Positions 18,842 through 28,032 of a stretch of 64,000 nucleotides of DNA are shown piece after piece (positions within the stretch are counted from its first letter, which is position 1; every line of letters begins with the position of its first letter). The stretch is taken from assembly GCA_016711325.1 (NCBI GenBank), contig JADJTH010000009.1, positions 62,001 to 126,000 of the forward strand, written 5' to 3'. The notes under the pieces were generated by a model. That model had not been told where the DNA came from and did not search any database. It saw only the letters and a list, made by a program, of their open reading frames with translations. This DNA is from Nigerium sp. GTDB lineage: Bacteria; Actinomycetota; Actinomycetes; Propionibacteriales; Propionibacteriaceae. Made by a program: the position numbers and the translations under genes.

Positions 18842-19582
18842 TCAGATGCCGAGCAGCGCCTCAATGCCCTCGGTCAGCCCGGGCAGGCCCGGCACGGCGC
18901 GGACGGCGGCCAGGATCCCGGGCAGGTAGGCGCTGCGCGCGAAGCCGTTCTCGACGATGGTGAGTTGCTCGCCCTCGTTGCCGAAGCGCACCTCCTGGTT
19001 GGCGAACAGCCCGCGCTGGCGCACGGCGTGCACGCGGATGCCGTCGATCTCGGCCCCGCGGGCGCCCGGCACCTCCTGCGTGGTGGCGTCCGGCACCGGA
19101 TCGCAACCGGACTCGGCGCGGACGCGGGCGATGCGCTGGGCCGTGGTGACGGCCGTGCCCGACGGTGCGTCCACCTTGTTCGGGTGGTGCAGTTCGATGA
19201 TCTCGACGGACTCGAAGAACGGCGCGGCGATCTCGGCGAACCTCATCATCAACAGGGAGCCGATCGCGTAATTGGACGCCACGACCGCGTTGCAGCCGCC
19301 CTCGGCGAACCAGCGTCCGACCTGGTCGAGCCGGTCGCGGGTGAACCCCGTCGTGCCCACCACCGCGTGCACGCCGTTGCGGGCGCACCATTCGAGGTTG
19401 GCCATCACGGCGTCCGGCACCGTGAAGTCGATCGCCACGTCGGCCGCCCCGGCCGCGTCGCGGTCGTCGCCGACGTCGAGCGCGGCGACCAGCTCAAGGT
19501 CGGGAGCCTCCCGCACCGCACGACAGATCTCGGCGCCCATGCGCCCCTTCGCCCCGAACACGGCCACCTTCATGCGGGCCAT
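18842..19582 (-). CDS. dapB: 4-hydroxy-tetrahydrodipicolinate reductase
   Basis: The NAD(P)H-dependent second step of the diaminopimelate/lysine pathway, feeding peptidoglycan synthesis. The 246-residue protein has the Rossmann motif GAKGRMG at 10-16. The catalytic segment HHPNKVDAPSGTA is at 132-144: the His pair, the catalytic Lys136 and the substrate-binding SGT are all present. Starts at ATG 19582 (MARMKV) or ATG 19573 (MKVAVFG) are both possible; neither has a strong Shine-Dalgarno. It converges with the SorC-type regulator, whose stop is 5 bases away. Confidence 0.95.
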   Translation of the reverse strand: MARMKVAVFGAKGRMGAEICRAVREAPDLELVAALDVGDDRDAAGAADVAIDFTVPDAVMANLEWCARNGVHAVVGTTGFTRDRLDQVGRWFAEGGCNAVVASNYAIGSLLMMRFAEIAAPFFESVEIIELHHPNKVDAPSGTAVTTAQRIARVRAESGCDPVPDATTQEVPGARGAEIDGIRVHAVRQRGLFANQEVRFGNEGEQLTIVENGFARSAYLPGILAAVRAVPGLPGLTEGIEALLGI

Positions 19583-19688
19583 CGTAACCGCACGCCGCGG
19601 CCGTCGCGGCCCGGTCGGGCGCCTCCGAAACAGGCCCGCCGCGAGCGGCGTTCATCTGCGGTTCACACGGGTGAGGCACTCTTGAGGT

Positions 19689-20468
19689 ATGCGTGATCCG
19701 AAAGAACTCACATGCTGGCTCACCGACAAGGACGGCGTCCTCGTGCACGGCGACCGCGCCATCCCCGGCGCGAGGGAGCTGATCGAACACTGGACCCGTC
19801 ACGATCTGCCCTACCTGGTGCTGACCAACGACTCCGTACAGACGCCGCGCGACCTGGCCGCGCGCCTGCACCGCGCCGGGCTCGACGTACCCGAGGAGAA
19901 CATCTGGACGTCGGCCATGGCGACCGCGGCCTTCCTCGCCAACCAGAGCGGCCCTCGCACCGCCTACGTGATCGGCGAGGCCGGGCTCACGACGGCGCTG
20001 CACGAGGCAGGCTTCGTGCTGACCGACGTCGATCCCGAGTTCGTCGTGCTGGGCGAGAGCCGCGCGATGTCCTTCGAGCAGGCGACACGCGCGATCCGGC
20101 TGATTCTGGGCGGGGCGCGCTTCATCTCCACCAATCCCGACGTGTCCGGGCCGAGCACCGACGGCATCGTGCCGGCCACCGGTGCGTTCGCGGCGATGAT
20201 CACGGCGGCGACCGGACACAAGCCCTACGTCGTCGGCAAGCCGAACCCCATGATGTTCCGCTCGGCCCTGAACCGGATCCAGGCACACTCCGAGACCACC
20301 GGCATGATCGGCGACACGATGAGCACCGACATCGTCGCCGGCATGGAGGCGGGCCTGCACACGGTGCTCGTGCTCACCGGTTCGACCCAGGCGGCGGACG
20401 TCGATTCGTTCCCCTACCGCCCCTCGCGCGTCCTCGACTCGGTCGCGGATCTGTTGCCGCTGCTCTGA
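19689..20468 (+). CDS. HAD-superfamily IIA hydrolase (NagD-like phosphatase)
   Basis: A 259-residue phosphatase of the NagD/phosphoglycolate-phosphatase type. HAD motif I reads DKDGV at 13-17; the nucleophile Asp13 is present and the second residue of the usual DxDG is retained as Asp15. Motif II is TNDS near 47, motif III is GKPNPMMF near 183, and motif IV is GDTMSTDI near 206. Likely substrates are small phosphorylated metabolites, but the sequence does not settle which. It is a single gene, divergent from dapB and convergent with pnp. Confidence 0.88.
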   Translation: MRDPKELTCWLTDKDGVLVHGDRAIPGARELIEHWTRHDLPYLVLTNDSVQTPRDLAARLHRAGLDVPEENIWTSAMATAAFLANQSGPRTAYVIGEAGLTTALHEAGFVLTDVDPEFVVLGESRAMSFEQATRAIRLILGGARFISTNPDVSGPSTDGIVPATGAFAAMITAATGHKPYVVGKPNPMMFRSALNRIQAHSETTGMIGDTMSTDIVAGMEAGLHTVLVLTGSTQAADVDSFPYRPSRVLDSVADLLPLL

Positions 20469-20532
20469 CGCGGGCAACGCCCATGCGTGCGCGGTGGCAC
20501 GGGTCCCAGCGCCGAAGCGCCCCCGCAAGCCG

Positions 20533-20565
20533 GACGGCGCCGCTCCCCACGGGAGCGGCGCCGTC
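20533..20565. terminator. Hairpin between convergent HAD gene and pnp
   Basis: A perfect 15-bp inverted repeat (20533-20547, 20551-20565) with a 3-base spacer. No T-run follows on either strand. Its position 20 bases from the pnp stop and about 65 from the HAD stop suggests a bidirectional, U-tract-less actinobacterial terminator. Confidence 0.65.
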
Positions 20566-20585
20566 TGCGCGTGGAACGGAGCCGA

Positions 20586-22784
20586 TCAGGCGTGGGCGTC
20601 CTCGACGACCGGCACCAGCGACAGCTTGCCCTTGTCGTCGATCTCGGAGATCTCGACCTGGACCTTCTGGCCCACGCTGAGGACGTCCTCGACGTTCTCG
20701 ACACGGTTGCCGCCGTTGAGCTGGCGCAGCTTGCTGATGTGCAGCAGGCCGTCCTTGCCGGGCAGCAGCGAGACGAAGGCACCGAAGGCCATCAGCTTGA
20801 CGACCGTCCCGAGGTAACGCTCGCCCTTCTCGGGCATCGTCGGGTTGGCGATGGCGTTGATGGTCGCGCGGGCCGCCTCGGCCGCCTCGCCGTTGGTCGC
20901 ACCGATGTAGATGGTGCCGTCGTCCTCGATGGAGATGTTGGCGCCCGTGTCGTCCTGGATCTGATTGATGACCTTGCCCTTGGGCCCGATCACCTCGCCG
21001 ATCTTGTCGACCGGGATCTTCACCGTGAGGATGCGCGGCGCGAACAGGCTCATCTCGTCGGGCGTGTCGATGGCCTCGCCCATGACGTCCAGCAGCGTGT
21101 GGCGGGCGTCGCGGGCCTGCAGCAGCGCGCCGGCCAGCACGTCGGCCGGGATGCCGTCGAGCTTGGTGTCGAGCTGCAGCGCGGTCACGAAGTCGCGGGT
21201 GCCGGCGACCTTGAAGTCCATGTCGCCCAGGGCGTCCTCGACACCGAGAATGTCGGTGAGCGCCACGTAGCGGGTCTCACCGTCGATCTCGTCGCTCATC
21301 AGGCCCATCGCGATGCCCGCGACGGGAGCCTTCAGCGGGACGCCCGCGTTGAGCAGCGACAGGGTCGACGCGCAGACCGAGCCCATCGACGTCGAGCCGT
21401 TCGAGCCGAGAGCCTCGGACACCTGGCGAATCGCGTAGGGGAACTCCTCGCGGGTCGGCAGCACGGGCACGAGCGCCCGCTCGGCGAGCGCGCCGTGACC
21501 GATCTCGCGGCGCTTCGGCGACCCGACGCGACCGGTCTCTCCGGTGGAGTACGGCGGGAAGTTGTAGTTGTGCATGTAACGCTTGGTCGTCTCGGGCGCC
21601 AGCGTGTCGAGCTTCTGCTCCATGTCGAGCATGTTGAGCGTGCTCACACCCAGGATCTGGGTCTCGCCACGCATGAACAGCGCCGAACCGTGCACGCGGG
21701 GCAGGACGCCGACCTCGGCCGACAGCGTACGGATGTCGCGGGTTCCGCGGCCGTCGACGCGGACGCCTTCGGTGAGCGTCTTGTGACGCACGACCGTCTT
21801 CGTCAGCGCACGGAACGCACCCGTGACCTCCTTCTCGCGGCCGTCGAAGGCCTCGGCCAGCTCTGCGCGGACATCAGCGAGCAGCGTCTCGGTCGAGACC
21901 TCGCGCTCATGCTTGCCCGCGATGCTCATCACGGCCTTGAGGCGCTCGGTCGCGGACTGCGCGAGGGCGGCGTAGACGTCGTCGGCGTAATCCCGGAAGA
22001 CCGGGAACTCCTTGACCGGCTTGGGCAGCTGCGCGGCCAGCTCGGCCTGCGCCTCGCAGAGCGCCCTGATGGACGGCTTGGCCGCATCGAGCCCCTGGGC
22101 GACGACTTCTTCGGTGGGTGCCTGGCGGCCGGCGCGCACGTTGTTGACGGTGCTCTCGGTGCCGCCGGCCTCGACCATCATGATCGCGACGTCGCCGTCG
22201 GCCAGGACGCGGCCGGCGACGGCCATGTCGAACGTCGAGTCCTGCATCTGCTCGACCGTCGGGAACGCCACCCAGGTGTCGTCGATGAGCGACACGCGGA
22301 CGCCACCGACCGGGCCCGAGAAGGGCAGACCGGCCAGCGTGGTGGAGGCCGAGGCGGCGTTGATGGCGAGCACGTCGTAGCGGACGTTCGGGTTGAGCGC
22401 CATCACGGTGACGACGACCTGGACCTCGTTGCGCAGACCCTTGACGAAGCAGGGACGCAGCGGGCGGTCGATGAGCCGGCAGGCGAGGATGGCGTTCTCG
22501 CTCGGGCGGCCCTCGCGGCGGAAGAACGAGCCGGGGATGCGGCCCAAGGCGTACATGCGCTCCTCGACGTCGACCGTCAACGGGAAGAAGTCGATGGCGT
22601 CGCGCGGATTGTTCTGGGCGGTCGTGGCCGACAGCAGCATGGTGTCCTCATCGAGGTACACCGCCGCCGAGCCGTTCGCCTGCTGGGCCAGCAGGCCCGA
22701 CTCGAAGCGGACGACGTGCTTGCCGTACGAGCCGTTGTCAATGATGGCCTCGGTGAAACGAAGGCCCTCTCCCTCCATAGCCAT
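20586..22784 (-). CDS. pnp: Polyribonucleotide nucleotidyltransferase (PNPase/GpsI)
   Basis: A 3'-5' phosphorolytic exoribonuclease and RNA-tailing enzyme. The 732-residue protein has two RNase PH domains; the second holds FPPYSTGETGRVGSPKRREIGHG and MGSVCASTLSLLNAGVPLKAP. A KH domain follows with GPKG in the GxxG loop, then an S1 domain (GTVVKLMAFGAFV). The frame extends 25 codons upstream, but ATG 22784 has GAAAGGA before it and gives the family N-terminus. It follows rpsO, the near-universal rpsO-pnp order, with a hairpin and a ~180-base leader between. Confidence 0.96.
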   Translation of the reverse strand: MAMEGEGLRFTEAIIDNGSYGKHVVRFESGLLAQQANGSAAVYLDEDTMLLSATTAQNNPRDAIDFFPLTVDVEERMYALGRIPGSFFRREGRPSENAILACRLIDRPLRPCFVKGLRNEVQVVVTVMALNPNVRYDVLAINAASASTTLAGLPFSGPVGGVRVSLIDDTWVAFPTVEQMQDSTFDMAVAGRVLADGDVAIMMVEAGGTESTVNNVRAGRQAPTEEVVAQGLDAAKPSIRALCEAQAELAAQLPKPVKEFPVFRDYADDVYAALAQSATERLKAVMSIAGKHEREVSTETLLADVRAELAEAFDGREKEVTGAFRALTKTVVRHKTLTEGVRVDGRGTRDIRTLSAEVGVLPRVHGSALFMRGETQILGVSTLNMLDMEQKLDTLAPETTKRYMHNYNFPPYSTGETGRVGSPKRREIGHGALAERALVPVLPTREEFPYAIRQVSEALGSNGSTSMGSVCASTLSLLNAGVPLKAPVAGIAMGLMSDEIDGETRYVALTDILGVEDALGDMDFKVAGTRDFVTALQLDTKLDGIPADVLAGALLQARDARHTLLDVMGEAIDTPDEMSLFAPRILTVKIPVDKIGEVIGPKGKVINQIQDDTGANISIEDDGTIYIGATNGEAAEAARATINAIANPTMPEKGERYLGTVVKLMAFGAFVSLLPGKDGLLHISKLRQLNGGNRVENVEDVLSVGQKVQVEISEIDDKGKLSLVPVVEDAHA

Positions 22785-22967
22785 GGAGTGTTCCTTTCGG
22801 TGCGTGCCACACCTGATCTCCGGCCTCGTGGAAAGGATCGGTCTTCGATCGAAGCCCACGGGAGCCTCCCCCGTAGGCCACTACCGAGGACCGACGAGCG
22901 CGGGCCAGGTGAGCGGTGATCTGTGTCTTCAGTGGTGTGACGCGGACGCCGGTTGCGTCCCCGTCCG

Positions 22968-22973
22968 ATTCTA
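22968..22973 (-). promoter_or_regulatory. Candidate -10 for a pnp transcript with a long leader
   Basis: TAGAAT on the minus strand lies just downstream of the rpsO hairpin. It would give a leader of about 180 nt before the pnp ATG. The leader contains a small perfect stem (GGACGC / GCGTCC, plus-strand 22944-22960) and another GC-rich pairing near 22850-22880. In other bacteria the pnp leader is a site of autoregulation. No -35 was recognised. Confidence 0.4.
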
Positions 22974-22989
22974 GTGGGTGGGTGCACCA

Positions 22990-23019
22990 CGAGGGGATGG
23001 CCAGGTGGCCACCCCCTCG
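22990..23019 (-). terminator. Hairpin after rpsO
   Basis: A 13-bp inverted repeat with one mismatch (22990-23002 and 23007-23019) and a 4-base loop, starting 18 bases past the rpsO stop. There is no T-run. It could attenuate read-through into pnp or be a processing site. Confidence 0.6.
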
Positions 23020-23037
23020 GGTGTCAAGCCGGTCGCG

Positions 23038-23301
23038 TCAACGGCGCAGGCCGAGACGAGCGATGAGCGAGCGGTAGTGCTCGACGTCTTGCTCCGCCAC
23101 GTAGTTGAGGAGGCGGCGACGCTGGCCGACCATCAGCATGAGGCCACGACGGCTGTGGTGGTCTCCCTTGTGCTGCTTCAGGTGCTCGGTCAGGTGCGCG
23201 ATGCGCTTGCTCAGCAGAGCGATCTGGACGTCGGGAGAGCCCGTGTCGCCCGGCTTGGTCGCGTACTCTTCGATGATCTGCTTCTTGGTCGTTGCGTCCA
23301 T
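23038..23301 (-). CDS. rpsO: 30S ribosomal protein S15
   Basis: An 87-residue small-subunit protein that binds the central domain of 16S rRNA. It shows the family segments GDTGSPDVQIALLSKRI and HKGDHHSRRGL at about 18-34 and 45-54, and LLNYV near 64. The frame extends far upstream, but ATG 23301 is the family start. It is upstream of pnp and divergent from the transhydrogenase operon. Confidence 0.96.
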   Translation of the reverse strand: MDATTKKQIIEEYATKPGDTGSPDVQIALLSKRIAHLTEHLKQHKGDHHSRRGLMLMVGQRRRLLNYVAEQDVEHYRSLIARLGLRR

Positions 23302-23489
23302 GCGCTTCCCCTTCGGTCCGTTGCGCGGCGCCGGTCCCGGTACGGGCGGCTCTCTTTCTCCGCGGGCGCTTTCACGCCGACCGACCACTCTACCCCAGCC
23401 CGAGGCGACACCGCGAACGGCACCGGGCCGCGTCACCACGACGTTCCGTAGTAGTAGCCTGGTCGCCTCATCATCGCGAAGGAGTAACC

Positions 23490-24671
23490 GTGAGCGTCGT
23501 GATCGGTGTTCCCGCCAGTGCGGAACACGAGACCCGGTCCCCCATCATCGGTGACGTCGTCAAGAAACTCGCCGGTCTCGGCGCGCGGGTGCTCGTGCAG
23601 CGCGGCGCGACGGACGCGGCCTTCACGACACCCGAATCCCTTGGCGATGTCGACTGGGCCGAGACGTCCGCCGACGTCATGGCGCGCAGCGACATCGTCT
23701 GGACGGTCGGCCCGCTGTCGGCGTCCGATGAAGCGGCGACGAGGCCGGGCCAACTCGTCATCGGCATGCTCGCCCCGTGGTCGGACGCCGCGAGCGCCAC
23801 GGCGCTCGCGGGTCGCGGCGTCACCGCGTTCGCCCTCGAACTGCTGCCGCGCATCTCGCGCGCGCAGAGCATGGACATCCTCACCAGCCAGGGGTCGGCC
23901 TCCGGCTACCAGTGCGTGCTGCTGGCCGCCGCGCGGGCGCCGAAGTTCTTCCCCATGATCACCTACGCCGCCGGCACGATCCGGCCCAGCCGCGTCCTGG
24001 TCATCGGCGCCGGCGTCGCCGGCCTGCAGGCGATCGCGACCGCCAAGCGTCTCGGCGCCATGGTGCAGGGCTACGACGTCCGCCCCGAGACCCGCGAACA
24101 GGTCGAGTCGCTGGGCGCCAAGTTCGTCGACACGGGCGTCCACGCGGTCGGCGAGGGCGGCTACGCCCGCGAGCTCACGCAGGACGAGCGCGCCCAGCAG
24201 GCCACCGCGTTGGCCAAGGCCGTCGCGGAGGCCGACGTCGTCATCACGACGGCCGCGGTGCCCGGGCGCCGGGCGCCCCGGATCATCACCCGCGCGATGG
24301 TCGAGGCGATGAAGCCCGGCTCGGTCGTCGTCGACATGGCGGCCGAAGGCGGCGGCAACGTCGAAGGCACGGTGGCGGGCAAGGACGTGCTCGTTGGCGG
24401 CGCCCGCGTGGTCGGCCCGGTCAACCTGCCGGCCCGCATGCCCGTGCATGCCTCCGAGATGTTCGCCAAGAACCTGTTCAGCTTCACCGCGCCGATGATC
24501 ACCGACGGCACCCTCACGCTCGACTGGTCCGACGAGGTGATCGCCGGGACCGCCTTCACGCACGCGGGCCACGTGGTGCACGCCGGTGTCGCCAAGGCCC
24601 TCGGACTCCCCGAGCCGGCTCCGCTCGCGGCTGCCGCCGACCCCGCCACTGCCGAGGAGACCTCCGCATGA
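23490..24671 (+). CDS. pntAa: NAD(P) transhydrogenase alpha subunit, NAD-binding part
   Basis: The soluble domain I of proton-translocating transhydrogenase, which binds NAD(H). With the two following subunits it drives NADPH formation from NADH using the proton gradient. The 393-residue protein has the alanine-dehydrogenase/PntA fold with the NAD motif VIGAGVAGLQAI near residues 172-183 and the RPETREQVESLGAKFV segment after it. GTG 23490 is chosen because GAAGGAG lies six bases before it; the open frame upstream looks non-coding. Its stop overlaps the next start as ATGA. Confidence 0.94.
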   Translation: MSVVIGVPASAEHETRSPIIGDVVKKLAGLGARVLVQRGATDAAFTTPESLGDVDWAETSADVMARSDIVWTVGPLSASDEAATRPGQLVIGMLAPWSDAASATALAGRGVTAFALELLPRISRAQSMDILTSQGSASGYQCVLLAAARAPKFFPMITYAAGTIRPSRVLVIGAGVAGLQAIATAKRLGAMVQGYDVRPETREQVESLGAKFVDTGVHAVGEGGYARELTQDERAQQATALAKAVAEADVVITTAAVPGRRAPRIITRAMVEAMKPGSVVVDMAAEGGGNVEGTVAGKDVLVGGARVVGPVNLPARMPVHASEMFAKNLFSFTAPMITDGTLTLDWSDEVIAGTAFTHAGHVVHAGVAKALGLPEPAPLAAAADPATAEETSA

Positions 24672-24973
24672 CCGACCTGCTGTATCTGTACATCTTCGTC
24701 CTGGCCGCGTTCGTCGGCTACGAGGTGATCTCACGGGTGCCGGTGATCCTCCACACGCCGCTGATGTCGGGCTCCAACTTCGTCCACGGTGTCGTGCTGG
24801 TCGGCTCGATGTGGGCGCTGGCGCACGCTGAGACGCCGCTGCAACTCGTCCTCGGCTTCCTCGCCGTCTTCCTCGGCGCGGCCAACGCGGCCGGCGGCTA
24901 CGTGGTCACCGAGCGCATGCTGGGCATGTTCGCCTCCAAGTCGGACGCCGCGCGCGCCAAGAAGGGTGCCTGA
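24668..24973 (+). CDS. pntAb: NAD(P) transhydrogenase alpha subunit, membrane part
   Basis: A 101-residue integral membrane protein corresponding to the C-terminal transmembrane section of PntA in enterobacteria. Three hydrophobic helices (about 4-20, 33-50, 56-80) carry the family segment GSNFVHGVVLVGS. It overlaps pntAa by four bases and is two bases from pntB, so the three subunits are translationally coupled. The split alpha subunit is the normal state in many bacteria, including actinobacteria and Rhodospirillum. Confidence 0.93.
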   Translation: MTDLLYLYIFVLAAFVGYEVISRVPVILHTPLMSGSNFVHGVVLVGSMWALAHAETPLQLVLGFLAVFLGAANAAGGYVVTERMLGMFASKSDAARAKKGA

Positions 24974-24975
24974 TC

Positions 24976-26379
24976 ATGCTGAGCTGGCTCGTCAACGGCG
25001 CCTACCTGGTCGTCTCCGTCCTGTTCATCCTCGGCCTGAAGGCCATGAGCTCGCCCAAGACCGCCCGCAAGGGCATCGCCTGGGCCGGGGTCGGCATGCT
25101 GCTGGCCACCGCCGTCACGTTCCTGATCCCGGGCGGCGACGGTGGGCTGGCCTTCTTCGCGCCGGGCAAGACCATCAACCTGATCCTGTGCGTGGTGGCC
25201 ATCGTCCTCGGCGGAGGCATCGCGGCCTGGCTGGGCAAGGTCGTGAAGATGACCGACATGCCCCAGATGGTGGCGATCTACAACGGCATGGGCGGCGGCG
25301 CCGCGGCGCTCATCGCGGCCGTGGCCTTCACCTCGGCTGAGCCACCGACCGGCACGCACGCCACCTTGGCCATGATCGGCGCGCTGATCGGCTGCGTCGC
25401 CTTCTCCGGCTCGACGCTCGCGTTCGCGAAGCTGCAGGGCATCATGAAGAAGGCCGTCCGCTGGCCCGCGCAGAACCTGGGCAACGTGCTGCACACGCTG
25501 GTGACCCTCGGCCTGGGCATCGCGATCGTCATCGCGGGCCCGCACCCGGCGCTCGTGGTCGCGTTCTTCCTCATGGCACTCATCCTGGGCCTCGCCCTCA
25601 CCAGCCCGATCGGCGGCGCCGACATGCCCGTCGTCATCTCGCTGCTCAACGCCTTCACCGGCCTCGCGGTGGGCCTCGAGGGCTACATGCTGGGCAACCC
25701 GGCGCTGATCATCGCGGGCATCGTCGTCGGCGCGGCCGGCACCCTGCTCACCCAGCTCATGGCCAAGGCGATGAACCGTCCGCTGACCAACGTCCTGTTC
25801 GCCCCGATCACGGGCGAGGCCCAGGCCGGCGGCACGATGGAGGGCTCCATGAAGGAATGCTCCTCGATGGACGCCGCCGCCATGATGCGCTACGCCGAAC
25901 ACGTCATCATCGTGCCCGGGTACGGCATGGCCGTCGCCGGCGCGCAGCACAAGGTGTACGAGATGACCAAGCTGCTTGAGGCCGAGGGCGTCCGGGTGAG
26001 CTTCGCGATCCACCCGGTCGCCGGGCGCATGCCCGGCCACATGAACGTGCTGCTCGCCGAAGCCGGCGTCCCCTACGACCAGATCTTCGACCTCGACGAG
26101 ATCAACGCGGAGTTCCCGCTCGCCGACGTCGCGCTGGTCATCGGTGCGAACGACGTGGTCAACCCCGTGGCGCGCACCGACAAGTCGAGCCCGATCTACG
26201 GCATGCCGATCCTCGACGCCGACAAGGCCCGCGAGTGCATCGTGATCAAGCGCGGACGCGGCGCAGGCTACTCCGGCATCGAGAACGCGTTGTTCTACGC
26301 CGACAACACGTCCATGCTGTACGGCTCTGCCCAACAGGCCGTCGCCGACGTGATCACCCATATCAAAGAACTGAGCTGA
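24976..26379 (+). CDS. pntB: NAD(P) transhydrogenase beta subunit
   Basis: The membrane and NADP(H)-binding subunit. About nine hydrophobic helices fill residues 1-265. The C-terminal domain III carries VPGYGMAVAGAQ near 313, GANDVVNP near 389 and KRGRGAGYSGIENALFY near 425, which bind NADP and undergo the coupling movement. At 467 residues it is of full length. A GC-rich hairpin (GCCGCG / CGCGGC, about 26393-26411) downstream may end the operon. Confidence 0.96.
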   Translation: MLSWLVNGAYLVVSVLFILGLKAMSSPKTARKGIAWAGVGMLLATAVTFLIPGGDGGLAFFAPGKTINLILCVVAIVLGGGIAAWLGKVVKMTDMPQMVAIYNGMGGGAAALIAAVAFTSAEPPTGTHATLAMIGALIGCVAFSGSTLAFAKLQGIMKKAVRWPAQNLGNVLHTLVTLGLGIAIVIAGPHPALVVAFFLMALILGLALTSPIGGADMPVVISLLNAFTGLAVGLEGYMLGNPALIIAGIVVGAAGTLLTQLMAKAMNRPLTNVLFAPITGEAQAGGTMEGSMKECSSMDAAAMMRYAEHVIIVPGYGMAVAGAQHKVYEMTKLLEAEGVRVSFAIHPVAGRMPGHMNVLLAEAGVPYDQIFDLDEINAEFPLADVALVIGANDVVNPVARTDKSSPIYGMPILDADKARECIVIKRGRGAGYSGIENALFYADNTSMLYGSAQQAVADVITHIKELS

Positions 26380-26504
26380 TCGAGACCAGACGGCCGCGCC
26401 TGGACCGCGGCTCCCCGAGGGCGAGACGAACTTGAGTTTCCGCGTTTCTCGGACAGACTGAACCTGAAGACTTATCGAGTGAACGTAGCGAGGAGTAGCG
26501 ATAC

Positions 26505-27002
26505 ATGCCTGAGGCAACGACGATTCACACCATTGAGGCCCGCATCGCCACCGCTGACGATCTGCCGGCCCTCATCGCGAACGAGACCAGCCGTACGAAG
26601 GGCCTGTCGGCTGAGTACCTGGCGCTGCAGGGGCAAGGCGAGTTCTACGTGGTGGTCGGCCTGATCGACGGCGAGGTGGGCGGCCGCGCCCTCCTGGATT
26701 GCCGCGACGACGGCACGAATCTCGTGCCCGAGATGAAGGTCCTGTGGGTGTTCCCGAACGCCCGCCGCAAGGGCCTGGGGCTCGCGATGACGGCGGCGCT
26801 GGAGGATCTGGCGCGCGACCTGGGCTATCGCGAGATCTTCCTGGGGGTCTCCCCCGAGAACCCGGCGGCCATTCCGTTGTACATCGAACTGGGCTACGCC
26901 CCGACCGGCGAACACCGCCAAGCCGTGAACGTGTCGGTTCTCGACACCGAGGCCGAGCCGCCGATGGAGGCCATCTTCCAGAAGTCGCTCGTCGTGCGCT
27001 GA
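26505..27002 (+). CDS. GNAT-family N-acetyltransferase
   Basis: A 165-residue acetyltransferase of unknown substrate. Acetyl-CoA-binding motif A is clear: MKVLWVFPNARRKGLGLAMT at about 78-97, with the RRKGLG loop. Motif B is GVSPENPAAIPLYIELGYAPTGE at about 117-139, the pattern of small-molecule or ribosomal-peptide acetylases. A Shine-Dalgarno (GAGGAG) is about 9 bases before ATG 26505. It stands alone between pntB and a terminator, convergent with ribF. Confidence 0.88.
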   Translation: MPEATTIHTIEARIATADDLPALIANETSRTKGLSAEYLALQGQGEFYVVVGLIDGEVGGRALLDCRDDGTNLVPEMKVLWVFPNARRKGLGLAMTAALEDLARDLGYREIFLGVSPENPAAIPLYIELGYAPTGEHRQAVNVSVLDTEAEPPMEAIFQKSLVVR

Positions 27003-27020
27003 TCGGGCGCTCGTCCGACA

Positions 27021-27057
27021 GGCGTCCGGATCCCCTCGCGGGGTTCCGGGCGCCTTT
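27021..27057 (+). terminator. Terminator after GNAT gene
   Basis: A 15-bp stem with two imperfect positions (27021-27035 / 27040-27054) around TCGC, followed by TTT. It starts 18 bases after the GNAT stop and ends at the ribF stop, so it may serve both convergent genes. Confidence 0.7.
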
Positions 27058-27983
27058 CAGCGTGCGGCGAGCGCGCGGCGGACCTCGGCGACGTCGGCGT
27101 CCATCTGTGCGATGAGGGCCGCGATGCCGTCGAACCGCACCTGCCCGCGGATGTGGGCGACGAAGTCGACCGCGATCGGTGCGTGGTACAGCTCAAGGTC
27201 GGTGCGGTCGAGAACGAAGCTCTCGACACGGTGGTCGGCGCCGTCGAACGTGGGGTTGGTTCCCACCGAGATCGCGGCGGGCCACGCGGGGGCCTCGGTG
27301 CCCGCAGGTAGCGGGTGGCCGACACCGTCGCGGCCGTCCAGGCGCGTCACCCACCCGGCGTAGACGCCGTCGGCGGGGCAGGCGTAGCCCTGCGGTACGG
27401 GCAGGTTCGCGGTCGGGAAGCCGAGTTCGCGTCCGCGGTGGTCACCATGGCAGACGATGCCGCCGAAGCGGAACGGGCGCCCGAGCAGCTCGGCGGCGCG
27501 GCGCACGTCGCCGGCCTCGATCGCCGCCCGGACGGCGCTGCTGCACGTCTCTTCGTCGCGCACGTGCACCAGCGGCAACGCGGTGACGGCGAAGCGGCCG
27601 CGCCCCAGTTCGGCGAGCGTGGCCACCGAACCCGAGGCCTGGTGCCCGAACCGGAAGTTCTCGCCGACGACGATCCGCGCCGGCCGCAACGGCAGCAGGA
27701 ACCGTTCGACGAACTCGCCCGGGCTCAGCTGGGACAGCTCGCGGGTGAAGTCGATCACCCGGACGTCGTCGGCACCGGCCTCGCGCAGCAGCGCCACGCG
27801 CTCGCCCAGACCGGTCAGCAGCTTGGGGCCACCGCCAGGGCGGACGACCGAAGCCGGGTGTGGCCAGAACGTGACGACGATCAGCGGCAAGGCGGGCTCG
27901 GCCGCGCGAGCGTGAGCGAGGACCGTGCGGTGACCGGGGTGGACCCCGTCGAAGTTGCCGATGACGACGACCGACTCGCTCAC
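27057..27983 (-). CDS. ribF: Bifunctional riboflavin kinase / FAD synthetase
   Basis: Converts riboflavin to FMN and then FAD. The N-terminal adenylyltransferase domain has GNFDGVHPGHRTVL at 9-22. The C-terminal kinase domain has the GRELGFPTANL motif near 205-215 and the FVAHIRGQVRFDG tail. At 308 residues it is a normal length for the fused enzyme. GTG 27983 is preceded by GAAGAGGGG. It closes the ylxR-infB-rbfA-truB-ribF gene series, as in many actinobacteria. Confidence 0.95.
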   Translation of the reverse strand: MSESVVVIGNFDGVHPGHRTVLAHARAAEPALPLIVVTFWPHPASVVRPGGGPKLLTGLGERVALLREAGADDVRVIDFTRELSQLSPGEFVERFLLPLRPARIVVGENFRFGHQASGSVATLAELGRGRFAVTALPLVHVRDEETCSSAVRAAIEAGDVRRAAELLGRPFRFGGIVCHGDHRGRELGFPTANLPVPQGYACPADGVYAGWVTRLDGRDGVGHPLPAGTEAPAWPAAISVGTNPTFDGADHRVESFVLDRTDLELYHAPIAVDFVAHIRGQVRFDGIAALIAQMDADVAEVRRALAAR

Positions 27984-28032
27984 GTGCCCCTCTTCCGCTG
28001 ATGGCCGCCAGCCACCCTACCAACCTCGCCGC

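Noticed and set aside
20487..22919. An 810-codon plus-strand frame antisense to pnp
   Set aside because: A shadow of the PNPase coding strand, with repetitive Arg/Val/Asp composition and no family motifs.
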